The translations under genes and the position numbers were made by a program. Of a stretch of 64,000 bases of DNA, positions 49,423 to 57,686 are shown piece by piece. Source of the DNA: Micromonospora sp. LH3U1 (GTDB lineage: Bacteria > Actinomycetota > Actinomycetes > Mycobacteriales > Micromonosporaceae); assembly GCF_028475105.1 (NCBI RefSeq), contig NZ_CP116936.1, positions 6,757,501 to 6,821,500 on the forward strand, in the 5' to 3' direction. Every line of letters begins with the position of its first letter. Position 1 is the stretch's first letter. Under the pieces are notes generated by a model. It did not search any database, was not told the DNA's origin, and saw nothing but the letters and a program-made list of their open reading frames with translations.

Positions 49423-50571
49423 GTGCCTTCCGAAGACGCGGCGCCGCAGCTGGACGTCGACCAGATCATCGCCGACCCGGGCGTGCGGATCGTCGTGTGC
49501 TGCGGAGCCGGCGGGGTGGGAAAGACGACCACGGCCGCGGCGCTGGCGCTGCGGGCCGCCGAGCACCACGGCCGGCGCACGGTGGTGCTCACCATCGACC
49601 CGGCCCGCCGGCTGGCCCAGTCGCTGGGCCTGAACGAGCTGGACAACACCCCTCGCCAGGTCAAGGGGATCGACGTCGAGAACAGCGGCGGCGAGCTGCA
49701 CGCCATGATGCTGGACATGAAGCGCACCTTCGACGACGTGGTGTTGCAGCACACCGATCCGACGAAGGCCGCAGAGATCTTTGCGAACCCGTTCTACCAG
49801 GCGATGAGCTCGACCTTCGCCGGCACGCAGGAATACATGGCGATGGAGAAGCTGGGTCAGCTGCACGCCCGGGGCGAATGGGACCTGATCGTGGTGGACA
49901 CGCCACCGTCCCGCTCGGCACTGGATTTCCTGGACGCGCCCGCCCGGCTCTCCCGTTTCCTCGACGGCCGGATGCTGCGACTGCTGCTGGCCCCGGCGCG
50001 CAGCGGCGGTCGGAGCATGTTCAGCCTGGTCACGGCCTCGTTCGGGATGTTCTCGAAGGTGGTGCAGAAGGTGCTCGGCGCACAGCTGCTCACCGACCTG
50101 TCGGGCTTCGTGGCCGCACTGGATTCGATGTTCGGCGGTTTCCGGCAGCGGGCCGAGCAGACGTACCGGATCCTCCAGGCGCGGGAGACGGCCTTCCTGC
50201 TGGTCGCGGCACCGGAGCCGGACGCGGTCCGGGAGGCCGCCTACTTCGCTGGCCGTTTGCGGGACGAGCGGATGCCGCTGGCCGGCCTGGTGCTCAACCG
50301 GGTGCACCGACTGACGGTGCCGGAGTTGGACGCCGAGCAGAGCCGGGTCGCCGCCGAGCGGCTGACCGAGCTGGGTGGGCATGAGGCCACCGCCGATGTG
50401 CTGCGGGCGCACGCGGCGCTGGCACGTCAGGCGGTACGCGAGCAGCAGGTCGCCGCCCGGTTCACCGAGGCGTTCCCGACGGTGCCGGCGGTGTCGGTCG
50501 CGGCGCAGCCCGCCGACGTGCACGACGTCGACGGGCTACGAACGATCGGCGCGGCGATCAGCCGGGCATGA
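49423..50571 (+). CDS. ArsA/GET3-like ATPase, second of a pair
   Basis: A 382-residue partner of the preceding ATPase. The P-loop CCGAGGVGKTTTAAAL lacks the signature lysine position of its neighbour, VVDTPPSRSALDFLDAPARL is the switch II region, and a methionine-rich helix (MFSLVTASFGMFSKVVQKVL) resembles the hydrophobic client-binding region of GET3-type proteins. GTG 49423 follows TACGCT (49411-49416) by 6 nt; an in-frame TTG sits immediately before it. It matches M. tuberculosis Rv3680 in order. It converges on whiB4 with a 6 bp gap. Confidence 0.9.
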   Translation: MPSEDAAPQLDVDQIIADPGVRIVVCCGAGGVGKTTTAAALALRAAEHHGRRTVVLTIDPARRLAQSLGLNELDNTPRQVKGIDVENSGGELHAMMLDMKRTFDDVVLQHTDPTKAAEIFANPFYQAMSSTFAGTQEYMAMEKLGQLHARGEWDLIVVDTPPSRSALDFLDAPARLSRFLDGRMLRLLLAPARSGGRSMFSLVTASFGMFSKVVQKVLGAQLLTDLSGFVAALDSMFGGFRQRAEQTYRILQARETAFLLVAAPEPDAVREAAYFAGRLRDERMPLAGLVLNRVHRLTVPELDAEQSRVAAERLTELGGHEATADVLRAHAALARQAVREQQVAARFTEAFPTVPAVSVAAQPADVHDVDGLRTIGAAISRA

Positions 50572-50577
50572 CCGGCG

Positions 50578-50898
50578 TCAGTTGACCGCACTGACGAGGA
50601 TCTTGTCCTTGCCGGCCTTGTCCTTGCTGTTCTTCTTCATCGCGGCCTCGAACATCTTGCGCCAGCTCGTCACCTGCGGGTGACGACGCAGCAGCGCCCG
50701 CCGTTCGCGTTCGGTCATGCCACCCCACACACCGAACTCGATCCGGTTGTCCAATGCGTCGGCCAGGCACTCGTACCGAACTGGGCAGCTCCGGCAGATC
50801 CGCTTCGCCACGTTCTGTTCGGCACCCTGTACGAACAACGCGTCCGGGTCCCCGTTCTGACATGCCGCCAGCGACGGCCAGTCAGTGATCATGCCCAT
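50578..50898 (-). CDS. whiB4: WhiB4-type iron-sulfur regulator
   Basis: A 106-residue WhiB-like protein. The four cluster cysteines are Cys13, Cys35, Cys38 and Cys44 (LAACQNG, then ICRSCPVRYEC). The turn GVWGGMTERERRALLRRH follows, and a basic tail (KKNSKDKAGKDK) may contact DNA. In mycobacteria WhiB4 senses redox state through its 4Fe-4S cluster. The symbol is assigned by gene order (Rv3681c is whiB4, beside ponA2). The ATG at 50896-50898 has GGGGGA upstream on the minus strand. Confidence 0.93.
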   Translation of the reverse strand: MGMITDWPSLAACQNGDPDALFVQGAEQNVAKRICRSCPVRYECLADALDNRIEFGVWGGMTERERRALLRRHPQVTSWRKMFEAAMKKNSKDKAGKDKILVSAVN

Positions 50899-51296
50899 GT
50901 GTCCACGTCCCCCCTTGCAGTACCTACCGACCTCGTCGATGCACGTCAGCCGGCAATTCCCCCCGATCGCCCGGCCCGCCTTCCCCAAGGCAGCGCGGAC
51001 GACATGTGGCGCTGTCGCCGCCCCCATCATGCTCTGTAGTCGACTGATTACGCAACGTTGTCGGCGAAATCCATCATTCCGGACTTTCCCGGCTTCCCGG
51101 GCCTTCGGCCGCCGGTTACCCCGCCGAGGTCAGCGATAACGCTGCGCCGCCTCCTTGAATCGGAGGAGACTCACGCCAGGTCACACGCAACCAAGCACCG
51201 GGGGTCGTGCGTTTAGCACAACGAGGGCAGCGCACGCAGGAAATGGGGAAAGAACGCCCCAGCGCTCCTCGTTCCCTACTCGCGTACCCTGCTGAG
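50899..51296. other. Long divergent intergenic region between whiB4 and ponA2
   Basis: A 398 bp region. No gene was convincing. Visible elements are the ponA2 -10 box TACCCT (51285-51290) and a perfect dyad CAGCG-ATAA-CGCTG (51131-51144). A second patch TTGCGTAATCAGTCGACTAC, on the minus strand near 51035-51058, may be the whiB4 promoter. Confidence 0.45.
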
Positions 51297-53744
51297 GTGA
51301 CCTGGATGCGGAAACGTGACCACAATGTGCTGACCAACGCCGCATCGCTGCTCGTATGTGGCCTGTTGGCCGGCGTGGTGGTCGCTGCGGCGGCCTTCCC
51401 CGCAGTGGCGATGTCCGGCTTGGCCGCAAAGGCCGGCGCCAAGACATTCGGCGCCCTACCCACGGAGCTGACGGTGGCCCGCGCGCCGCAGATCAGCTAC
51501 CTGCTGGCCTCGGACGGCAAGACACCGCTGGCGACGATGTACGACGAGAACCGGCGCGACGCGAAGTTCGCCGACATCTCACCGTTCATGCAGAAGGCCA
51601 TCATCGCGGCCGAGGACCATGACTTCTACAAGCACAACGGCGTCGACATCAACGGTGTCGCCCGCGCGTTCGTCAACAACCAGAACGATAGCGCCGGCCG
51701 GCAGGGCGCCTCGACGCTGACCATGCAGTACGTCCGGCTGGCCATCGCCTACTCGGCAACCCACCCGGCCGACGTGGTCGCGGCGACCGAGGACACCAGC
51801 GCCCGCAAGCTCCGCGAGATGCGGCTGGCCCTTCAGGTCGACAAGGAATTCTCCAAGGACGAGATCCTGACCCGCTACCTCAACCTCGCCTCGTTCGGCA
51901 ACGGCGCGTACGGCATCTACGCCGCCAGCCAGGTCTACTTCGGTAAGCCGCCGAGCAAGCTCAAGATCGAGGAAGCGGCGCTGCTGGCCGGCATGGTCAA
52001 GGCACCGACGACGAACGACCCGACCACCAAGGCGGGCTACCCACTCGCTCTGGAACGGCGCGACTACGTCATCGACAACATGGTCGAGACCAAGGCCATC
52101 ACCCAACAGGAGGCCGACGCGGCCAAGGCCGTCAAGCTGGTGGTGAAGGACAAGCGCACCCCGAACGGCTGCGTCGCCGCGAACGTCAACAGCTGGGGCT
52201 TCTTCTGCGACTACTTCTACCGCTGGTGGATGCAGCAGGAGACGTTCGGCTCGACCACGTACGACCGGGAGCGGCGGCTGAAGAGCGGCGGCTACACCGT
52301 CGTGACGTCGATCGACGTCCAGGCGCAGAGAGGCGCGGACGCGGCGGTCCGCAGGGCCAAGAAAGAAACCAGCAAGGAAGCCGCCATGGTCGCGGTGGTC
52401 GAGCCCGGCACCGGCCGGGTGCGGGCGCTCGCCGTCAACCGACAGTTCAAGCTCGACGACCCGAAGAGCCCGAGCAACAAGATCTCCAGTGATCCGGCGA
52501 AGAGCAGGAAGGGCATCCGGGGCAACTACCCGGCGACCGTCAACCCGCTGCTCACCGGCGGCGACGGCATCACCGGCTACCAGGCCGGCTCGACCTTCAA
52601 GATCTTCAGCATCGTGGCGGCGCTGGAGAAGGGCATTCCGCTCAGCTATCCGTTCAACGCGCCGCAGCAGTTCAAGTCGGAATACATCATCGACAGCAGC
52701 AGCCCGGCGGCCTGCAAGGGGACGCACTTCTACTGCCCGACCAACTCCGGCCTGAAGGCCGGCGGCGTGCAGAACATGTGGAGCGCGTTCGCCCAGTCGG
52801 TCAACACCTACTTCGTCCCGCTCCAGCAGCAGGTCGGGGCGGAGAACGTGGTCGATGCCGCCAGGCGGGCCGGCATCCAGTTCCGGGCCAGCAACGACGC
52901 CAAGTTCGCCGGCACCAAGGAGGCCGCCCACCAGTGGGGCGCCTTCACCCTGGGCGTCTCCTCGACCACGCCGCTGGACCTGGCCAACGCTTACGCCACC
53001 TTCGCGGCGGACGGCAAGTACTGCGAGCCGATCCCGGTGCAGGAGATCCGGGACCCGGAGGGCAAGAAGCTGGACATCGCCAACCCGCGCTGCGAGAAGC
53101 GGTTCAGCACCGACGTGGCGCGGGCCGCCGTGGACGCAGCCCGCTGCCCGGTCGGCGACAACTCCAGGACCAGCAAGTGCGGCGGCAGCCGCACGGCCGC
53201 CGTGGTGAAGGGCATCGTCGACGCGCCGGTGGCCGGCAAGTCCGGCACCACCGACTCGGAGAAGACCGCCGCCCTGGTCGCGATGACCAAGCAGTACGCG
53301 GTGGCCGGCATCATGGCCGACCCGGACTGGCCGCAGACCAACGTCAAGATGAAGCACAAGGAGAAGGACGGCATCAACCCGCCGGTGTACGAGACGCTGC
53401 GGGACGCGATGAAGGGCAAGCCCCGCGTCAACTTCGAACCGCCGGGCCAAAAGATCTCCGAAGGTGACCAGCGGAGCATCCCCGATGTGAAGTGCCAGCC
53501 GGTGGACACTGCGAAGTCCCGACTCAAGGGCGCGGGCTTCGAGCCGGTCGTCTCCGACACGAAGGTGGCGTCCACCTGCCCGGCTGGCACCGCCGCCGGC
53601 ACCAGCCCGGACGGGCGCACCATCAAGGGCGGCCTGGTCACCATCGAGGTCAGCAACGGTCCGGCCGGCAACACGCCGAGCACCCCCAACGGGCCGGGCC
53701 AGCCTGGCAACACGCCCGGCCGTCCCGGCCGCCCCGGCGGCTGA
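51297..53744 (+). CDS. ponA2: Bifunctional penicillin-binding protein with C-terminal PASTA domain (PonA2-like)
   Basis: An 815-residue class A PBP that polymerises and cross-links peptidoglycan. One N-terminal membrane helix (about 17-40) is followed by the GT51 glycosyltransferase with AAEDHDFYKHNGVD and the lipid II-site region RQGASTLTMQYVR. Next is the transpeptidase, with nucleophile in GSTFKIFS, SVNTYF and KSGTT. One PASTA domain follows at about 720-785, then a Pro/Gly/Asn tail. GTG 51297 is preferred because TACCCT lies exactly 6 nt upstream; ATG 51306 would shorten it by three residues. It matches M. tuberculosis Rv3682 by order and layout. A strong terminator follows. Confidence 0.94.
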   Translation: MTWMRKRDHNVLTNAASLLVCGLLAGVVVAAAAFPAVAMSGLAAKAGAKTFGALPTELTVARAPQISYLLASDGKTPLATMYDENRRDAKFADISPFMQKAIIAAEDHDFYKHNGVDINGVARAFVNNQNDSAGRQGASTLTMQYVRLAIAYSATHPADVVAATEDTSARKLREMRLALQVDKEFSKDEILTRYLNLASFGNGAYGIYAASQVYFGKPPSKLKIEEAALLAGMVKAPTTNDPTTKAGYPLALERRDYVIDNMVETKAITQQEADAAKAVKLVVKDKRTPNGCVAANVNSWGFFCDYFYRWWMQQETFGSTTYDRERRLKSGGYTVVTSIDVQAQRGADAAVRRAKKETSKEAAMVAVVEPGTGRVRALAVNRQFKLDDPKSPSNKISSDPAKSRKGIRGNYPATVNPLLTGGDGITGYQAGSTFKIFSIVAALEKGIPLSYPFNAPQQFKSEYIIDSSSPAACKGTHFYCPTNSGLKAGGVQNMWSAFAQSVNTYFVPLQQQVGAENVVDAARRAGIQFRASNDAKFAGTKEAAHQWGAFTLGVSSTTPLDLANAYATFAADGKYCEPIPVQEIRDPEGKKLDIANPRCEKRFSTDVARAAVDAARCPVGDNSRTSKCGGSRTAAVVKGIVDAPVAGKSGTTDSEKTAALVAMTKQYAVAGIMADPDWPQTNVKMKHKEKDGINPPVYETLRDAMKGKPRVNFEPPGQKISEGDQRSIPDVKCQPVDTAKSRLKGAGFEPVVSDTKVASTCPAGTAAGTSPDGRTIKGGLVTIEVSNGPAGNTPSTPNGPGQPGNTPGRPGRPGG

Positions 53745-53761
53745 ACCGACCAGTAGGACAC

Positions 53762-53800
53762 AACGGGCGGGCACCCTCTCCGGGTGCCCGCCCGTTCGTT
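53762..53800 (+). terminator. Intrinsic terminator after ponA2
   Basis: AACGGGCGGGCACCC (53762-53776) pairs perfectly over 15 bp with 53782-53796 across a 5 nt loop, followed by CGTT. It lies 18 nt after the stop. Confidence 0.85.
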
Positions 53801-53854
53801 CATCCGGACTAACAGCTGACCACGGCTGGCGCCGCTGATCGAGGTGCCGATGGG

Positions 53855-54310
53855 TCAGAGGCCGAGCTGTCGGCGTACCTCGGCGGCCACCCGGCCACCC
53901 TCGGCCTGGCCCGCCACCGCGGCCTGGGCCGCCTTCATCGCCGGGCCCATCTGGGTCTTGCCGGTGAAGCCGCCCGCGGCGAGCGCCCCCGACACCAGCT
54001 CGGTCAGGTCGGCGTCCGAGAGCTGCTTGGGCAGGTAGCGGTCCAACACCTCACCCTCAGCGGTCTCCTTCGCGGCCTGCTCGGCGCGGCCCGCGTCGCC
54101 GAAGGCGGTGGCCGCCTCCCGGCGCTTCTTGGCCTCCTTGGTCAGCACCGCGAGCACCTCGTCATCGGTGAGCTCGCGCTTGGCCTTGCCAGCGACCTCG
54201 GCGGTGCCGACGGCGGCCAGGGCCATCCGCAGCGTGGAGGTGGTCAGCTCGTCGCGCGCCTTGAGCGCGGAACGCATGTCGGCAGTGAGGCGGTCCTTCA
54301 GCGTGCTCAT
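53855..54310 (-). CDS. GatB/YqeY domain-containing protein
   Basis: A 151-residue cytosolic protein of the YqeY family, related to the tail domain of GatB/GatE amidotransferase subunits that binds tRNA. It begins MSTLKDRLTADMRSALKARD and has two helical bundles, with VLDRYLPKQLSDADL at the joint and a C-terminal GRVAAEVRRQLGL. Its own role is uncertain. Start: ATG 54310, which lies 8 nt after a TAGTTT box on the minus strand (54319-54324). The divergent neighbour's promoter overlaps it. Confidence 0.9.
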   Translation of the reverse strand: MSTLKDRLTADMRSALKARDELTTSTLRMALAAVGTAEVAGKAKRELTDDEVLAVLTKEAKKRREAATAFGDAGRAEQAAKETAEGEVLDRYLPKQLSDADLTELVSGALAAGGFTGKTQMGPAMKAAQAAVAGQAEGGRVAAEVRRQLGL

Positions 54311-54318
54311 GGACGGTC

Positions 54319-54328
54319 AAACTACCCT
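54319..54328. promoter_or_regulatory. Overlapping divergent -10 boxes in a 25 bp gap
   Basis: TAGTTT on the minus strand (54319-54324) serves the YqeY gene (ATG 54310), and TACCCT on the plus strand (54323-54328) serves the phosphoesterase gene (ATG 54336). The two share bases 54323-54324. RNA polymerase could occupy only one at a time, so the two genes should compete. Confidence 0.6.
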
Positions 54329-54335
54329 GAACGCC

Positions 54336-55229
54336 ATGCGAAAGCGCACACTATTCCGGCTCGCCGCCGGAACCGCCACGATCGGCGCGGCCACCCTCGC
54401 GTACGCGTCGCTCATCGAGCGCAACATGTTCACCCTGCGGCGGTACGACGTGCCGGTGCTCCCGGCCGACGCGGAGCCGCTGCGCGTGCTGCACCTGTCG
54501 GACCTGCACATGATGCCCGACCAGGCGCGCAAGCAGCGCTGGGTGGCGTCGCTGGCCGCCCTCGACCCCGACCTGGTGGTGGTGACCGGCGACAACATGG
54601 CGCACCCGGGCGCGGTGCCCGGAGTGCTGCGGGCCCTGGAGCCGCTGCTGGACTACCCGGGAGCGTTCGTGTTCGGCTCCAACGACTACACGGGGCCGGT
54701 CCTCAAGAACCCGTTCACCTACTTCCTGCCCGACCGGGAGTACACCGAGGGCGTCGAGTTGCCCTACGAGGAGCTGCGCCAGGTCTTCACCGGCGCCGGC
54801 TGGGCGGATCTCAACAACGCCCGGACCACGCTGAAGGCCGGCGGGCGGCAGCTCGACCTGGTCGGCGTGGACGACCCCCACATCGACCGGGACGACTACC
54901 CCTCCGTGGCTGGTGCGGTCTCGTCCTCGGCCGACCTGTCCATCGCGCTGACGCACTCCCCTGAGCCACGGGTGCTCGACCAGATGGCCGCGGACGGCTT
55001 CGGGCTGCTGCTGGCCGGGCACACCCACGGCGGTCAGGTCTGCGTACCGGGCTTCGGGGCGCTGGTCACCAACTGTGGCCTGCCCCGCTCGATGGCGCGC
55101 GGTCTGCACCGGTGGCCGGGCTCGGACTCCTGGCTGCACGTCTCCGCGGGCCTCGGCACCCACCCGACCGCCCCGGTCCGCTTCGCCTGCCCCCCGGAGG
55201 CCAGCATCCTCACGCTCATCCCCCGCTGA
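54336..55229 (+). CDS. Membrane-anchored metallophosphoesterase
   Basis: A 297-residue calcineurin-like phosphoesterase. An N-terminal hydrophobic segment (RTLFRLAAGTATIGAATLAY) may be an uncleaved anchor or a signal. Metal motifs are VLHLSDLHMM (DxH), VVVTGDNMAHP (GD), FGSNDYTGP (GN variant), ALTHSPEP and LAGHTHGGQV (GHxH). The form resembles UDP-2,3-diacylglucosamine- and YaeI-type enzymes; substrate is unknown. It matches M. tuberculosis Rv3683 by order. TACCCT lies 7 nt before the ATG. A large palindrome follows. Confidence 0.9.
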   Translation: MRKRTLFRLAAGTATIGAATLAYASLIERNMFTLRRYDVPVLPADAEPLRVLHLSDLHMMPDQARKQRWVASLAALDPDLVVVTGDNMAHPGAVPGVLRALEPLLDYPGAFVFGSNDYTGPVLKNPFTYFLPDREYTEGVELPYEELRQVFTGAGWADLNNARTTLKAGGRQLDLVGVDDPHIDRDDYPSVAGAVSSSADLSIALTHSPEPRVLDQMAADGFGLLLAGHTHGGQVCVPGFGALVTNCGLPRSMARGLHRWPGSDSWLHVSAGLGTHPTAPVRFACPPEASILTLIPR

Positions 55230-55263
55230 CCAAGGCGCCGAGCCCCCCGGCGCGCCTGCCGCC

Positions 55264-55343
55264 CAAGATCTGCGCAACATCAGGGATGTTGCTGCCTCGG
55301 CGTGTCGTGAGGCAGCAACATCCCGGAAGCTGTGCGGATCTTG
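55264..55343. repeat. Large intergenic palindrome with a 16 bp inner hairpin
   Basis: An inner perfect hairpin GGGATGTTGCTGCCTC (55283-55298) pairs with 55309-55324. An outer CAAGATC (55264-55270) pairs with GATCTTG (55337-55343), continued inward by six base pairs that include two wobble pairs. It lies 34 nt after the phosphoesterase stop. It belongs to the GATC-containing palindrome family. Confidence 0.7.
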
Positions 55344-55393
55344 GCCCCTCCGGGCGGGGTCAGGCCGGGGCCGGGCGGCGGGGGTACCGAGTT

Positions 55394-55421
55394 TGACCAT
55401 CGGGGCGGGTGGGCTACTATT
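55394..55421 (+). promoter_or_regulatory. tRNA-Pro promoter
   Basis: TTGACC (55394-55399), a 16 bp spacer and TACTAT (55416-55421), about 15 nt before the mature tRNA start. It is the best consensus-like promoter in the window. Confidence 0.75.
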
Positions 55422-55435
55422 TGTCGGCACGCCTC

Positions 55436-55512
<77 letters not shown>

Positions 55513-55526
55513 AGGTAACAGCAGGT

Positions 55527-55554
55527 CAAGGCCCCTCATCCGAGGGGCCTTGAT
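55527..55554 (+). terminator. Terminator after tRNA-Pro
   Basis: TCAAGGCCCCT (55527-55537) pairs perfectly with AGGGGCCTTGA (55544-55554) over 11 bp with a 6 nt loop. It starts 15 nt after the tRNA CCA end. Confidence 0.85.
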
Positions 55555-55591
55555 TCGTTTCGGCGATGGCTGCTCACCCGGAGGCAACCGA

Positions 55592-55630
55592 AATGGCCCT
55601 TGACCAGCTTTCTGCTGATCAAGGGCCATT
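55592..55630. repeat. Second stem-loop downstream of the tRNA
   Basis: AATGGCCCTTGA (55592-55603) pairs with TCAAGGGCCATT (55619-55630). Allowing one mismatch the stem extends inward by CAGC/GCTG. It sits 120 nt after the tRNA, in a 211 bp stretch (55561-55771) with no convincing gene. TTGATCAA-like bases occur at the inner junction, which makes it resemble the other palindromes. Confidence 0.55.
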
Positions 55631-55771
55631 GCTGCACCTGGTGACGGACACAGGATCCGAAACCTCTGAAGCTTCCGCGACGGATCTACAGACCGCCCAG
55701 TGGCGGCGCACAGGCGACCACCCGACAGGGCCTCGAGATCAACCGGCCCGCTCCGATGGCTGCCGGGATGA

Positions 55772-56005
55772 TCAGCGGATTCCGATGGCGAGCTGCGTGT
55801 TGACCTGACGGACCTGACTCGGCAGCGTGAACAGGTCGATCACGACGCCCACGCCCACGATGCCGCCGGTGAACAGGTAGAGCAGACCCCGTCCGGTCTT
55901 GCCGAGGTAGAACTGATGGCCGCCGAAGATGCCGAGCAGCAACCAGAACAGGTAGGCGATACCGGTCTGCTTCTGCCGAACGTGCACGAGCATCGGCTGA
56001 GACAT
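55772..56005 (-). CDS. TM2 domain-containing protein
   Basis: A 77-residue membrane protein. It starts MSQPMLVHVRQKQTGIAYLF; two helices are linked by the TM2 signature GGHQFYLGKTGRGLLYLF. The short C-terminal tail ends QVNTQLAIGIR. TM2 proteins are small two-helix membrane proteins of mostly unknown role. The ATG at 56003-56005 has GGAG 8 nt upstream. It stands alone between the tRNA and the VOC gene. Confidence 0.88.
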   Translation of the reverse strand: MSQPMLVHVRQKQTGIAYLFWLLLGIFGGHQFYLGKTGRGLLYLFTGGIVGVGVVIDLFTLPSQVRQVNTQLAIGIR

Positions 56006-56395
56006 TGATGTACTCCAGATCTATCAGGGTGGGTGTAAGCGGGCCGACGCATGGTTGCCATTTTTGCCGGCGGTTCTGCGCGCTTCTGGGAACAGTTTTC
56101 GCTGGCCAGATGGCCCACAGCGCAGCAGAGCCTAATTGGCAAGATCATCGCCGTGATATCGGCCGTAGGGGCTGTGGGACTTCGGAATCCGGTGAGCAAG
56201 ATCAACTAGCGGGCGAAACTTGTGGACAGCCGGTCCGCCCGCGTTGACCGATCCGGCGACCAGCACAGGCGCACGTGGGACCTACGGAATGCTGCCGCCA
56301 GCCACGGCGTCGCAGGGCGGGCAGCCGGGAGCGACGCCAGTGGGGGAACCGCGGTGCTTGAGCCTTCCGCTGCGTCAGTCTTTACGGTCGACCGC
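56006..56395. other. Intergenic stretch of lower GC, no gene seen
   Basis: A 390 bp region with visibly less G+C than its neighbours (for example around 56050-56210). Reading frames present have no recognisable features or ribosome-binding sites. A -10 box TACGGT (56383-56388) lies at its right end, just before the VOC gene. Confidence 0.5.
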
Positions 56396-56866
56396 ATGGA
56401 CGACATCGCACCCGAGGTAACGCGCGATATCTACGGCATGCCGGCGTTCGTCACGTTGACGGTTGCGGATATTGACCGCACCGTCGACTGGTACGTGAAT
56501 GGGCTTGATTTCATCTCGCTGTTCACCATGCCCGGCCCCGACGGTGTCCCGGCGCTGGTTCATCTTCGCCGCTGGCGATACCAGGACATCCTGGTACGCA
56601 GAGGAGTCGCGCCGGTTGGCGGTGAATGGACCGTGAGCTTCATGGCAAACGCCGAGCAGTTGGATGCGGTTGGCGAGCGCGCCCGGATGCATGGCGGCGG
56701 CGTCGTTGACGGACCAACCGCAACGCCGTGGAACACCCGCGACCTGCGGCTGACTGACCCGGACGGGTACACGGTCGTCTACACCGCCCGCCGTCCCGAA
56801 GGAGAGCGTGATGAGCGCTTCAACGCGATGATGGAGCGGGAGTCCCGCCGGCAGCTCAGTAGCTAG
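56396..56866 (+). CDS. VOC-superfamily (glyoxalase/bleomycin resistance-like) protein
   Basis: A 156-residue protein of the vicinal-oxygen-chelate fold. It starts MDDIAPEVTRDIYGMPAFVT. The paired beta-alpha-beta-beta modules are seen in VTLTVADIDRTVDWYVNGLDF and in LRLTDPDGYTVVYTARRP, the typical DPDGY end. A glutamate for metal binding is not evident at the usual site, so it may be a binding protein rather than an enzyme. ATG 56396 follows TACGGT by 7 nt. The last 11 bases overlap the convergent methyltransferase gene. Confidence 0.85.
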   Translation: MDDIAPEVTRDIYGMPAFVTLTVADIDRTVDWYVNGLDFISLFTMPGPDGVPALVHLRRWRYQDILVRRGVAPVGGEWTVSFMANAEQLDAVGERARMHGGGVVDGPTATPWNTRDLRLTDPDGYTVVYTARRPEGERDERFNAMMERESRRQLSS

Positions 56867-57518
56867 AAGGCAGTTGGGGCCGTCGGCGTGCGAAGAGGAA
56901 CGCCCCTCGCCTGCTGTCATCCGGGCTGTGCAGCATCCGGGCCTCGACAGCGAACCCGGCGTCGCTGAGCCAGGCTGCGACCCGGTCGGGCGGACGGCGG
57001 TGCACGTACACGTTCATCGGGTGACCGCCATAGCCCTCCGTCTTCAGCCGGTGCTCGTCGCCGACGTGGAAGGCGAGCAGCAGCGCGCCATCGGGACGCA
57101 GCACCCGGTGGAAATGCGCCAGGACGGCGGGCACCTCGTCGTCGGGGACGTGGATGAGTGAGAACCAGGCCAGAATGCCGGCGACCGACGAGTCGCTGAG
57201 GTCGAGGTCCGTCATGGAGCCCACCTCGAACCGCAGTTCGGGATGGTCGCGCCGGGCGATATCGATCATCGCGGGCGAGAGGTCGATGCCGAAGGCGTCG
57301 ACACCGAGACCCTTGAGGTACGCGGTGATCCGTCCCGGTCCGCAACCGATGTCGGCGACTGGGCCCTCGCCGCTGGTCCGGGCCAGTTCGGCGAACAACG
57401 CCAGGACTGCCCGCTCGTATGGCGCGTCGGAGAGTGCGTCCCGCAGCAGGTCGGCGTAGCTTCCCGCCACCGTGTCGTAGGACGCCCGGGTGTCGGCGAG
57501 CCAACCGTCGGCACTCAT
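56856..57518 (-). CDS. SAM-dependent methyltransferase (class I)
   Basis: A 220-residue Rossmann-fold methyltransferase. The SAM-binding motif I is VADIGCGPGRITAYL, with acidic residue IDLSPAMIDIA in motif II; ILAWFSLIHVPDDEVPAV and VLRPDGALLLAFHVG complete the core. The substrate is not evident. ATG 57518 follows TACTGT by 7 nt on the minus strand; GTG 57527 would add three residues. It overlaps the VOC gene tail to tail. Confidence 0.88.
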   Translation of the reverse strand: MSADGWLADTRASYDTVAGSYADLLRDALSDAPYERAVLALFAELARTSGEGPVADIGCGPGRITAYLKGLGVDAFGIDLSPAMIDIARRDHPELRFEVGSMTDLDLSDSSVAGILAWFSLIHVPDDEVPAVLAHFHRVLRPDGALLLAFHVGDEHRLKTEGYGGHPMNVYVHRRPPDRVAAWLSDAGFAVEARMLHSPDDSRRGAFLFARRRPQLPSSY

Positions 57519-57686
57519 CCCCGGCACAGTAATCCAGTGATCAGCAATGCGCTGCCCTCGACGGAGTCGTGCTGGGTACAGAGTGCACAGCGGACACCCG
57601 AGACCGACACCTGGAACCTGATCGCGAGGTGAACTGCCGGCACGGGTGACGTTGACGGGATGTCCCGCTGACTAGCATCGACTGCG

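Noticed and set aside
55566..55808. An 80-codon plus-strand frame after the tRNA
   Set aside because: It crosses the stem-loop at 55592-55630 and the end of the TM2 gene and has polar, featureless composition and no ribosome-binding site.
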